From Halobacteriales archaeon QH_10_67_13 (lineage in GTDB: Archaea > Halobacteriota > Halobacteria > Halobacteriales > Haloarculaceae): a stretch of 6,041 bases of DNA. Shown here piece after piece: positions 1 through 5,064 of the stretch. Each line of letters opens with the position of its first letter. The first letter of the stretch is position 1. Where the stretch lies: contig PXQL01000051.1 of assembly GCA_003021335.1 (NCBI GenBank), positions 13,315 to 19,355 on the forward strand, read 5' to 3'. The position numbers and the translations under genes were made by a program. Under the pieces are notes generated by a model. The model worked only from the letters and a program-made list of their open reading frames with translations, had not been told where the DNA came from and ran no database searches.

Positions 1-50
1 GCCGACCCCGCGCGGTCCGTCTCTTCGGTCCGTTCTGGGTCGTCGGTCAT
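1..50 (-). CDS. 5' end of an unidentified gene, cut by the window edge
   Basis: Only the first 16 codons and part of a 17th are present, reading MTDDPERTEETDRAGS on the minus strand. The start ATG (48-50) shares four bases, ATGA, with the stop codon of the gene before it (47-49). This is the usual arrangement for translational coupling in an operon, and it is the main support for the call. The visible residues are polar and strongly acidic, as expected for a haloarchaeal N-terminus. Nothing identifies the product. It is probably co-transcribed with the upstream membrane winged-helix gene, so its full sequence could show what that regulator serves. Confidence 0.6.
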   Translation of the reverse strand, partial: MTDDPERTEETDRAGS

Positions 51-1186
51 TTGTTTCCACCCTCCGACTCGGTATCGGTGGCGTCGATCCGTACCTCGGG
101 CAGCGTGAGAACGTTCTCCCGGCCGAGCCGGTAGACATCGATCTTTCCGGCGTCTTTGAGCTCGCCAACGACCTCGCTCGTTTTCGTCTCCGACCACCCG
201 AACTCCTCGACCAGTCGCTGTTGTTTGACCCGCCCGTTCTGTGTCTCCAGTAGCGCGAGCACTCGCTCTTCATTGCTCAGTAGCTCGTCGTCAGGATCTG
301 GCGTTCCCTCTGTCGCCGATGTTGCCGTCCCTGCCCCGCCAGCGGTCTGTGTCCCTTCGGAGGCGGTCTCGGCGTCAGACCCTCGGCGATAGCGTACGAT
401 CGTCGCAACGCCGACGATTCCGCCCAGCGAGATCGTCACGAGAGCTCCGCCGACGGTGATAAGCGCGAGGAACTGGTCGTTGCTCCCGACGCCCGGCCAC
501 GGCACGACGCCGAACGATCCTGACTCGGATTCGAGCACGACCCGGGGCTCGTCGGCGGCGAACTGTTCGGGGCCGCTCCAGAGCGCGGCGCCGTCGCGGC
601 GCTCGTCCGGCCCTGGAGCCACCTCGGCCGGCGTCACCCCGCTCGGCCAGTTCATAATCAGCGTCGTCGAGTCCGGGATCATCTGCGGCAGGAACGCCCG
701 CCCGGCCCGCATGGTGGTGCCGTCGTCGGCCACGTCGGCGAACCCGTGCCAGGTGAACTGGTACGTGATGACCCCATCGAACTCCCCGACCGGCTCTCTG
801 AACGCCTCGACGGAGACGTTCTCGATCACCATCTCCCGGCCCGTCTGCTCCTGTGCGACTGTGGCGAACGTTTTGACACGCTGTGTGTAGTTCGTCCGGT
901 CCAGAAACGCCGCCGGGTTCCGCTCGATCTGCCGGCGAATCTCGCCGAACGATGATTCCTCCATCTGACCGAGGTCGATGCGGTGCTCCTGGCGCCACTC
1001 GGCGGACCCATCCTCGTCGAGCTGGATCTCTATCACGACATCGTCGGCGCTGGGGAGGGTCTGTTGTTCGGGCTCCGAGTCGCCCGTCGGTCCGAACCCC
1101 GACTGTGCCGCCCCGGCGACCGCGAGGGCTCCAGCGAGGAGCACGCCAGAGAGGAGAAGAACCGACACCGGCAGTCGTGTTCCCAT
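47..1186 (-). CDS. Membrane-anchored winged-helix protein with an extracellular sensor-like domain
   Basis: This 379-residue protein has a hydrophobic N-terminal segment (about 6-27) that looks like a signal peptide. A region outside the membrane follows (about 30-235), with two N-glycosylation sequons (N99-Y-T and N123-V-S). One strong transmembrane helix (about 238-264) ends in the positive residues RYRR. A low-complexity Gly/Ala/Thr/Glu linker (270-300) leads to a C-terminal winged helix (about 302-366: NEERVLALLETQNG, then WSETKTSEVVGELKDAGKI as recognition helix and wing). This layout is familiar from haloarchaeal proteins annotated as helix-turn-helix regulators with domains of unknown function (DUF7345/DUF7343 type, from memory). 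I infer a one-component sensor: the outside domain detects a surface signal and the tethered winged helix acts on DNA. Ligand and target are unknown. The start fits a leaderless transcript, with a TATA box centred 27 bases upstream. The gene overlaps the next one by ATGA. Confidence 0.85.
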   Translation of the reverse strand: MGTRLPVSVLLLSGVLLAGALAVAGAAQSGFGPTGDSEPEQQTLPSADDVVIEIQLDEDGSAEWRQEHRIDLGQMEESSFGEIRRQIERNPAAFLDRTNYTQRVKTFATVAQEQTGREMVIENVSVEAFREPVGEFDGVITYQFTWHGFADVADDGTTMRAGRAFLPQMIPDSTTLIMNWPSGVTPAEVAPGPDERRDGAALWSGPEQFAADEPRVVLESESGSFGVVPWPGVGSNDQFLALITVGGALVTISLGGIVGVATIVRYRRGSDAETASEGTQTAGGAGTATSATEGTPDPDDELLSNEERVLALLETQNGRVKQQRLVEEFGWSETKTSEVVGELKDAGKIDVYRLGRENVLTLPEVRIDATDTESEGGNK

Positions 1187-1207
1187 TGGGGGCTCGTATT
1201 TCGGTGA

Positions 1208-1217
1208 CTTAATAAAG
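1208..1217 (-). promoter_or_regulatory. TATA box for the membrane winged-helix gene
   Basis: On the minus strand the sequence reads CTTTATTAAG, close to the haloarchaeal box A. Its centre lies about 27 bases before the ATG at 1186, which puts the transcription start at or next to the start codon. No Shine-Dalgarno sequence is seen, as expected for a leaderless message. Confidence 0.65.
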
Positions 1218-1229
1218 ATGACGGACGCC

Positions 1230-1244
1230 CGGGAGCGGCTCCCG
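1230..1244. promoter_or_regulatory. 15-base palindrome just upstream of the TATA box; possible operator
   Basis: CGGGAGC, one central base, then GCTCCCG form a perfect 7-base inverted repeat ending 12 bases upstream of the TATA box of the membrane winged-helix gene. This position suits an activator or autoregulator. GC-rich palindromes also arise by chance in such DNA, so the role is inferred. Confidence 0.35.
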
Positions 1245-1402
1245 CGTTCGCGCCACGGCGGTCGCCGACGAGACTCTCACCGCGGGGACAGTCGACGCTC
1301 TTGAGAACACGCGACGGGGTCGGTGGGGGTCTCGGTCGGGGTCTGTCATTTGCGGACGTGTTGTCTGGTGCTCGGCGAGAGCCCAAAACGAGCAGCCGGG
1401 AC

Positions 1403-3280
1403 TCACCTGGGGCGCAGCGGGACGGGCCGCGTGTGCGTTTCCGGCTCGATCGTGACCGTCTCGCCGTCGAAGGTCTCGACGGAGAGCTCGATGTCGTCGG
1501 CAATCCCCTTCGAGAGGGTCAGCTTGTTTTCGAGGTACCGGATCGCCGCGGCTTCGCCGAGGCGCAGGCCCTCGATCCCGTCGGAGCGGTAATGGACGCC
1601 AGCCCAGTTCCGGCCCAGCGACATGTTCGAGGCGAGCTTGTTGAGTTCGCCCCGGACGGTGAGCGTCTCGTTGACGCCCATCGCGTCGGTCTCCGCGGCG
1701 GTCAGGAGCTCCGTCCCGTCTCGCGTCGGCACCACCTTCTGGCCGGCCGGGAACTCGTAGTCGCCGTCGAACAGCGCCTTGAGGACCGTCACGCCGGCTC
1801 CTGCGGCGACGGAGTGGCCGGCCGGATACGAGGGGTGGGTCGGCGATCCCTCGGCGTAGGCCTGTGGTAGCAGGACAGTGCCGTACTGCTCGTTTGTTCC
1901 CATGAGGGCAAGCGAATCGAGCAGGGTGTCGGGGATCGCCGACTCGAGACCGTCCGGCGCAGTCAGCCCGTCGCCCAACACGGCCTGCACTCGGCCGCCG
2001 TACTCCTCGGGTCGGAGCCGGCGGTGGACGTTCCACTTCTTGTGCCAGGCCGCCAGCTGTCCGCGTTCGGTGGCCTCGATGACGGCCTTCTCGATGTACG
2101 TTGGACCGAAGTCGTGGAACGGCATCGTCGTCTGGGCGCCGAACGCGTCCATGTTCCGCTGGGAGCGGCTCGATTTCCCCGCGGGCTTGAGAGTAAACGG
2201 GATCCCCTCATCGAGCGGCGCGTTCATCGAGAAAACGAGCACCTGGGCCGCCTTCTGCAGCTGGTGGAACGGCAGGCTGTGAACGCGCTCGCACAGGTCC
2301 CGTCCGGTCACGATGTATCGGCCGCTGTCGGCGTACTCGTTGCCCGGCAGCTGCTGGTCCGCGGCCGGCGGCACGCCTTTTTGTACTTTCAGCCAGTCCT
2401 CGACGGTCGTGAGGTAGTTTTTCGGCGTCGTCTCGGCAACCTGTGGCTGGATCTTCTTGTCCTTCCAGACGAACTGCGAGACGTGTGGTCCGGTCGTCGC
2501 GCCGGGCGTGATGTCCCGGAAGACGTTGTCCACCGTAACGCGTCCGTCCGCCCCTGGTCCGTTGTAGGCGTCCAGCCCATTGAGTTCGATGGCGGCGATG
2601 CGGATCAGCGCGCTCTCTCCGTAGTCCCGGAAGTTCACGTCGCGGGCCAGTGCCCGCCAGTACAGCTCGACCATCTCCGCGCCGGCTTCCGGACTGTCGA
2701 ACGCCGGCGGGGCAGCGGTGCGTAGCTCTGCGGGGCTAGCGCCTTGGCTGCTGTAGGTCCACGCCGACTCGGGCTGGACGAGCGGCCTGGGTTCGACATC
2801 CCCGATGTCGTCACTCGGTACCACGTTGTCCTCCGACGGCGAGATCGTCGGCTGAATGATTTGGTCGTAGCCGCTCCGGGTCGCACAGGCCCGCTCGAGC
2901 GACTCGTATGCGGTCACGGTCGGGAGTCCGGTCTCCTCGTCGTGAACCAGTGCCTTCCCGAACTTCCCGATCACCTGGTCGTCGCGTAGCCGATCGTTTG
3001 CCTCGTGCGGATCGGCGTCGGCCGCCTCCTTGAGCTGGTACCGTGCGTTGTGTGTGCGGACCCGAAGCTCGTCGTTCAGACGCTGCTGGAGGTCTTGCCC
3101 CGGCACGACCTGCGTCTGGGTCCGTTCAGCCGCCCCGGTAGACGCTCCAGGACCCGCGCCCGCGCCAAGCAGCGCCGTGCCAGCCCCGAGCAGCTTCAGC
3201 CACCCTCGGCGCGAGACGCGCCCGTCAGTTGATTCGTCTTCTGTGCGCCCGTGTCCCGTGTGGGAGTTGCTTGCGGTCAT
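1403..3280 (-). CDS. Tat-exported vanadium-dependent haloperoxidase-like enzyme (PAP2 superfamily)
   Basis: This 625-residue protein begins with a twin-arginine signal: S23-R24-R25-G-W-L-K, a hydrophobic stretch to about 45, and a likely cut near residue 51. There is no lipobox cysteine, so a soluble protein outside the membrane is expected. The C-terminal half has the three vanadate/phosphate-binding motifs in order: K415 with R423-P424 in KWNVHRRLRPE; H482-P-S-Y-P-A487-G488-H489; and G-R557-N-W-A-G-V-H563-Y-R-S-D. In the family H563 would ligate vanadate and H489 act as acid-base. The seven residues between Lys and Arg, and H482 seven before H489, resemble algal-type bromoperoxidases more than fungal chloroperoxidase. 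The expected reaction is hydrogen-peroxide-driven oxidation of bromide, iodide or chloride to hypohalous acid. Oddity: the usual Ser of the SGH motif is Ala487. An exported PAP2 phosphatase is an alternative, but length and motif context favour the haloperoxidase clan. A TATA box and a GAGGT site support this start. Confidence 0.88.
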   Translation of the reverse strand: MTASNSHTGHGRTEDESTDGRVSRRGWLKLLGAGTALLGAGAGPGASTGAAERTQTQVVPGQDLQQRLNDELRVRTHNARYQLKEAADADPHEANDRLRDDQVIGKFGKALVHDEETGLPTVTAYESLERACATRSGYDQIIQPTISPSEDNVVPSDDIGDVEPRPLVQPESAWTYSSQGASPAELRTAAPPAFDSPEAGAEMVELYWRALARDVNFRDYGESALIRIAAIELNGLDAYNGPGADGRVTVDNVFRDITPGATTGPHVSQFVWKDKKIQPQVAETTPKNYLTTVEDWLKVQKGVPPAADQQLPGNEYADSGRYIVTGRDLCERVHSLPFHQLQKAAQVLVFSMNAPLDEGIPFTLKPAGKSSRSQRNMDAFGAQTTMPFHDFGPTYIEKAVIEATERGQLAAWHKKWNVHRRLRPEEYGGRVQAVLGDGLTAPDGLESAIPDTLLDSLALMGTNEQYGTVLLPQAYAEGSPTHPSYPAGHSVAAGAGVTVLKALFDGDYEFPAGQKVVPTRDGTELLTAAETDAMGVNETLTVRGELNKLASNMSLGRNWAGVHYRSDGIEGLRLGEAAAIRYLENKLTLSKGIADDIELSVETFDGETVTIEPETHTRPVPLRPR

Positions 3281-3285
3281 GGTCG

Positions 3286-3290
3286 ACCTC
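3286..3290 (-). promoter_or_regulatory. Shine-Dalgarno-like site for the haloperoxidase gene
   Basis: GAGGT on the minus strand lies five bases before the ATG at 3280 and matches part of the haloarchaeal anti-Shine-Dalgarno complement. With a predicted leader of about 16 bases, this gene appears to be leadered, unlike most of its neighbours. Confidence 0.45.
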
Positions 3291-3317
3291 GCGGGTCGAT
3301 CTTGTGGGCGATACCAC

Positions 3318-3326
3318 CATATAAAG
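3318..3326 (-). promoter_or_regulatory. TATA box for the haloperoxidase gene
   Basis: CTTTATATG on the minus strand is a strong archaeal box A. It is centred about 42 bases before the haloperoxidase ATG, predicting a transcription start near 3296 and a short leader of about 16 bases that contains the GAGGT site. Confidence 0.65.
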
Positions 3327-3350
3327 GGTCGATACTCGGGGCGGCTCCGG

Positions 3351-3380
3351 CCGGATTCGTCCCGATTCGTCTCGATCCGT
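3351..3380. repeat. Three tandem 10-base repeats upstream of the haloperoxidase TATA box
   Basis: Three contiguous units read CCGGATTCGT, CCCGATTCGT and CTCGATCCGT. All share the pattern C-x-x-G-A-T-[TC]-C-G-T. The 10-base period is about one DNA turn, so each unit presents the same face. The array begins about 25 bases upstream of the haloperoxidase TATA box, where an archaeal activator would sit. It is not part of any convincing reading frame. A role as binding site is inferred from spacing and position. Confidence 0.5.
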
Positions 3381-3397
3381 GTTACTGCTGTATTGCG

Positions 3398-3419
3398 GTT
3401 TCTGAAACGGGCACGTTTC
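3398..3419. promoter_or_regulatory. Overlapping GTTTC/GAAAC inverted repeats; possible operator
   Basis: GTTTC-T-GAAAC (3398-3408) is a perfect 5-base inverted repeat. Its right arm is reused in GAAACG-GGCA-CGTTTC (3404-3419), a perfect 6-base inverted repeat with a 4-base centre. A related GTAAAC follows at 3426-3431. The cluster ends about 21 bases before the rightward TATA box at 3441, and also lies upstream of the leftward haloperoxidase promoter. A shared operator is the simplest reading. As RNA the second repeat could form a weak hairpin, but no T-run follows it. Confidence 0.4.
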
Positions 3420-3440
3420 TCCGGGGTAAACTAACACAAG

Positions 3441-3449
3441 TTTTATATG
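3441..3449 (+). promoter_or_regulatory. Strong rightward TATA box, probably the distal cyclophilin promoter
   Basis: TTTTATATG on the plus strand lies in an AT-rich patch (3422-3456) that stands out from the surrounding GC-rich DNA. It predicts a start near 3470, which would give the cyclophilin message a leader of about 94 bases, unusual in haloarchaea. It could instead drive a short non-coding RNA. I see no good start codon close to 3470. Confidence 0.5.
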
Positions 3450-3534
3450 TCAAAGTCAGTCACGGAGGCGAGCCGCGGTCGTCGACGAGATTGGGTCGAC
3501 AGCCGGGTGATCGGTCAGCGATTGGATCCCGGCA

Positions 3535-3541
3535 GTTAAGC
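3535..3541 (+). promoter_or_regulatory. Weak proximal TATA-like element for the cyclophilin
   Basis: GTTAAGC is centred about 26 bases before the GTG start at 3564, the right distance for a leaderless transcript. It is a poorer match than the box at 3441. Either or both may be used. Confidence 0.3.
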
Positions 3542-3563
3542 CTCCTGCCCGCTGTGATAATCC

Positions 3564-4076
3564 GTGAGCGACTTGACTGCGACGCTGCACACCTCGGAGG
3601 GATCGATCGAGATCAAGCTGTTCGACGAGCGCGTCCCGACCACCGTTGAGAACTTCGTCGGACTGGCGACCGGCGAGACCGCTTGGGAGGAGCCAGACTC
3701 CGGCGAGCGCGTCGAGCGGCCGCTGTACGACGACGTTCCCTTCCACCGGGTGATCGACGGGTTCATGATCCAGACCGGCGACCCAACTGGCACCGGCCGC
3801 GGCGGCCCCGGATACACCTTCGACGACGAGTTTCACCCGGAACTGCGCCACGACGGCCCGGGAATCGTCTCGATGGCAAACAGCGGCCCCGACACCAACG
3901 GCTCGCAGTTTTTCATCACACTGGCCGCCCAGCCCCACCTCGATGACAAACACGCTGTCTTCGGCCGGGTGACTGACGGGATGGACGTCGTCGAGACGAT
4001 CGGGAGCGTTGAGACCGATCGCCAGGACCGTCCGACGACCCCGATCCACCTCGAGTCGGTTGAGATCCACCGCTGA
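3564..4076 (+). CDS. ppiA: Cyclophilin-type peptidyl-prolyl cis-trans isomerase
   Basis: This 170-residue protein is a single cyclophilin domain with no signal peptide or membrane segment, so it should act in the cytoplasm as a folding helper on proline bonds. The catalytic core is clear: F60-H61-R62 with the catalytic arginine, G66-F67-M68-I69-Q70 followed by T-G-D, then G100-I-V-S-M-A-N-S-G and N112-G-S-Q-F-F, and F133-G-R-V near the end. The stretch W41 to V58 before the catalytic arginine forms an acidic loop with no close match in human cyclophilin A. His125 sits where human cyclophilin A has the cyclosporin-contacting Trp121. Translation starts at GTG; no in-frame ATG lies nearby, there is no Shine-Dalgarno site, and [10 protein letters not shown] is a normal N-terminus. 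The gene converges with the small protein and methyltransferase downstream. The symbol is given at family level. Confidence 0.95.
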   Translation: MSDLTATLHTSEGSIEIKLFDERVPTTVENFVGLATGETAWEEPDSGERVERPLYDDVPFHRVIDGFMIQTGDPTGTGRGGPGYTFDDEFHPELRHDGPGIVSMANSGPDTNGSQFFITLAAQPHLDDKHAVFGRVTDGMDVVETIGSVETDRQDRPTTPIHLESVEIHR

Positions 4077-4114
4077 GCTCCGGCTCTCGCACGTTCCACC
4101 GGCGGCCCGTCGGC

Positions 4115-4273
4115 TCAGACCTCCAATTTCTGCATCAACTCAACGAGTTCCGCGAGCTCGAGGAAGGCGTACACCGTCACGCCGAGGTCCCAGGCGGGCG
4201 CGTGAACGTGTGTTGCGGTCTCTCTGGCGGCGTTCTCGCAGACGAAAATCGGATTCGTTCGGTCACTCGACAA
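4115..4273 (-). CDS. Small 52-residue protein coupled to the methyltransferase
   Basis: This open frame encodes 52 residues if it starts at TTG (4271-4273), beginning MSSDRTNPIFV. That start overlaps the end of the methyltransferase gene by 11 bases in another frame. No ATG or GTG occurs upstream in this frame within the stretch I checked. About 79% of codons end in G or C, like real genes here. The C-terminal third is a strong amphipathic helix (VYAFLELAELVELMQKLEV), and there is one cysteine (Cys12 in FVCEN). I do not recognise the family. The overlap suggests translational coupling, so a role with the methyltransferase is possible. The non-ATG start and absence of a Shine-Dalgarno site are the weak points; the frame could instead be the tail of a decayed gene. 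Confidence 0.6.
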   Translation of the reverse strand: MSSDRTNPIFVCENAARETATHVHAPAWDLGVTVYAFLELAELVELMQKLEV

Positions 4274-4928
4274 TGTGCGTAACCGACAGCCCCTCGCCGA
4301 ACGGCACGAGTACGGTCTCTCCCGGTCGGTCGCGGACGTGCCGGAGGTACGCCGCGATCCCGCGGCTGGTGTCGCCGGTCTCGGGGAGGGACTCGCCTTC
4401 GAGCAGCGCCCGAACGGCTCCGCGGTCGGTCGGGCCGGCGAGAACGTTGTCGGCGACGACCACGCTCCCCGGTCTGAGTTTCCCCTCGACCGCCTCGAAG
4501 GCCTCCTGGTAACGGTCTTTCTCGTTGTCGAGCAACACGACGTCGAACGGGCCGTCGTAGCTCTCGACGATCTCGATCGCGTCGCCGCGTTCGAACCGAG
4601 CGCGGTCGGCCTCGCCGGCGGTCTCGAAATACCGCTCCGCGAGGGCGAGTTCGTCGGCGTCGATCTCCGTGAGGACGACTTCTCCGTCCGGCCCCATCCC
4701 CCGGAGAAACCAGGAGGCGGAGTACCCGAACCCCGACCCGAACTCGAAGACCCGGTCTGCCCCGACCGTCCCGGCGAGTGTCATCAGCCACGCGCCGACT
4801 CTGGGGCCGACGATCGGAAACGACTCCTCTCGTGCGTGGGCCGCCATTTCGCGCTGGATCGAACTGTGCTCGGGGCCGATCAGATCCGCGATCGCGTCCG
4901 CTTCCGGGTGGACTGACTCCTCGGACAT
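4263..4928 (-). CDS. SAM-dependent O-methyltransferase, COMT/CCoAOMT-like
   Basis: This 221-residue protein has a class I methyltransferase fold. The SAM-binding loop is E62-F-G-S-G-F-G68, followed by the acidic strand end VLTEID and then LLD134-NEKDRYQEAF and VVAD160-N161-VLAG. In cation-dependent O-methyltransferases of the catechol / caffeoyl-CoA type, the equivalents of D134, D160 and N161 hold the metal, and all three are present. It probably methylates a hydroxyl group on a small molecule in the cytoplasm; the substrate is not evident. An ATG six codons upstream (4944-4946) would give 227 residues. I chose 4928 because a TATA-like box is centred about 27 bases before it, whereas the upstream ATG lies only about 10 bases from that box. 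The 3' end overlaps the small downstream frame, and the gene is divergent from the zinc-ribbon regulator. Confidence 0.9.
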   Translation of the reverse strand: MSEESVHPEADAIADLIGPEHSSIQREMAAHAREESFPIVGPRVGAWLMTLAGTVGADRVFEFGSGFGYSASWFLRGMGPDGEVVLTEIDADELALAERYFETAGEADRARFERGDAIEIVESYDGPFDVVLLDNEKDRYQEAFEAVEGKLRPGSVVVADNVLAGPTDRGAVRALLEGESLPETGDTSRGIAAYLRHVRDRPGETVLVPFGEGLSVTHIVE

Positions 4929-4950
4929 GCTCCGATCTGAGAGCACAGTC

Positions 4951-4960
4951 GGCTAAAGCC
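4951..4960 (-). promoter_or_regulatory. TATA-like box for the methyltransferase gene
   Basis: GGCTTTAGCC on the minus strand contains a CTTTAG core centred about 27 bases before the ATG at 4928, implying a leaderless transcript and deciding the start. The element is itself a small palindrome (GGCT, two bases, AGCC), so a protein could compete with TATA-binding protein there. Confidence 0.45.
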
Positions 4961-4982
4961 CGGGGGTTCATCGCAGCCCGGG
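4957..4982. repeat. Two AGCCCGGG repeats in the divergent promoter region
   Basis: AGCCCGGG occurs at 4957-4964 and 4975-4982, and a third CCCGGG core at 4989-4994 (in CTCCCGGG, 4987-4994). All lie between the methyltransferase and the zinc-ribbon regulator. They could be operator half-sites, but short GC-rich words recur by chance in this genome, so confidence is low. Confidence 0.25.
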
Positions 4983-5034
4983 CCGGCTCCCGGGACCGTC
5001 GCCCTGTGTCCCGCGGCCCGAGAGTCGGCGAAGT

Positions 5035-5043
5035 GGTTATCGG
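5035..5043 (+). promoter_or_regulatory. Weak TATA-like element for the zinc-ribbon regulator
   Basis: GGTTATCGG is centred about 26 bases before the ATG at 5065. It is the only AT-leaning patch at that distance in a GC-rich region, and there is no Shine-Dalgarno site. A leaderless transcript is likely. Confidence 0.4.
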
Positions 5044-5064
5044 TTCGGGCGCGGTACCAGTGAT

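Noticed and set aside
1209..1349. 46-codon frame starting MTDPDRDPHR in the gap after the haloperoxidase gene
   Set aside because: The start resembles haloarchaeal proteins, but the rest is basic and Arg/Pro-rich rather than acidic. It has no Shine-Dalgarno site or TATA box and runs through the promoter of the winged-helix gene.
1385..1388. TTTT run on the minus strand after the haloperoxidase stop, as a terminator
   Set aside because: Four T residues with no hairpin or further T-rich sequence is too weak to call, although termination somewhere in this 216-base gap is likely.
1209..2036. Minus-strand frame of 275 codons
   Set aside because: It overlaps the 3' half of the haloperoxidase gene in another frame, is very rich in Arg and Pro, and ends inside the TATA box of the next gene.
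2024..2725. Plus-strand frame of 233 codons opposite the haloperoxidase
   Set aside because: Antisense shadow of a gene with clear active-site motifs; its own translation shows no recognisable domain.
3281..3333. GGTCGA occurring at 3281, 3294 and 3327 around the haloperoxidase promoter
   Set aside because: Spacing is irregular, and the GTCGA word is common throughout this GC-rich sequence.
3447..3539. 30-codon frame starting MSKSVTEAS between the haloperoxidase and the cyclophilin
   Set aside because: Its ATG lies inside the rightward TATA box, so that promoter could not transcribe the start. The peptide is basic, with no supporting signals.
3464..3545. GGAGGC (3464-3469) complementary to GCCTCC (3540-3545), as a possible leader switch hiding a ribosome site
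   Set aside because: The first element would lie upstream of the predicted transcription start near 3470, and no start codon sits at the right distance after GGAGG. A 6-base match over this distance is likely by chance.
4275..4916. Plus-strand frame of 213 codons opposite the methyltransferase
   Set aside because: Antisense shadow; the methyltransferase motifs on the other strand explain the open frame.
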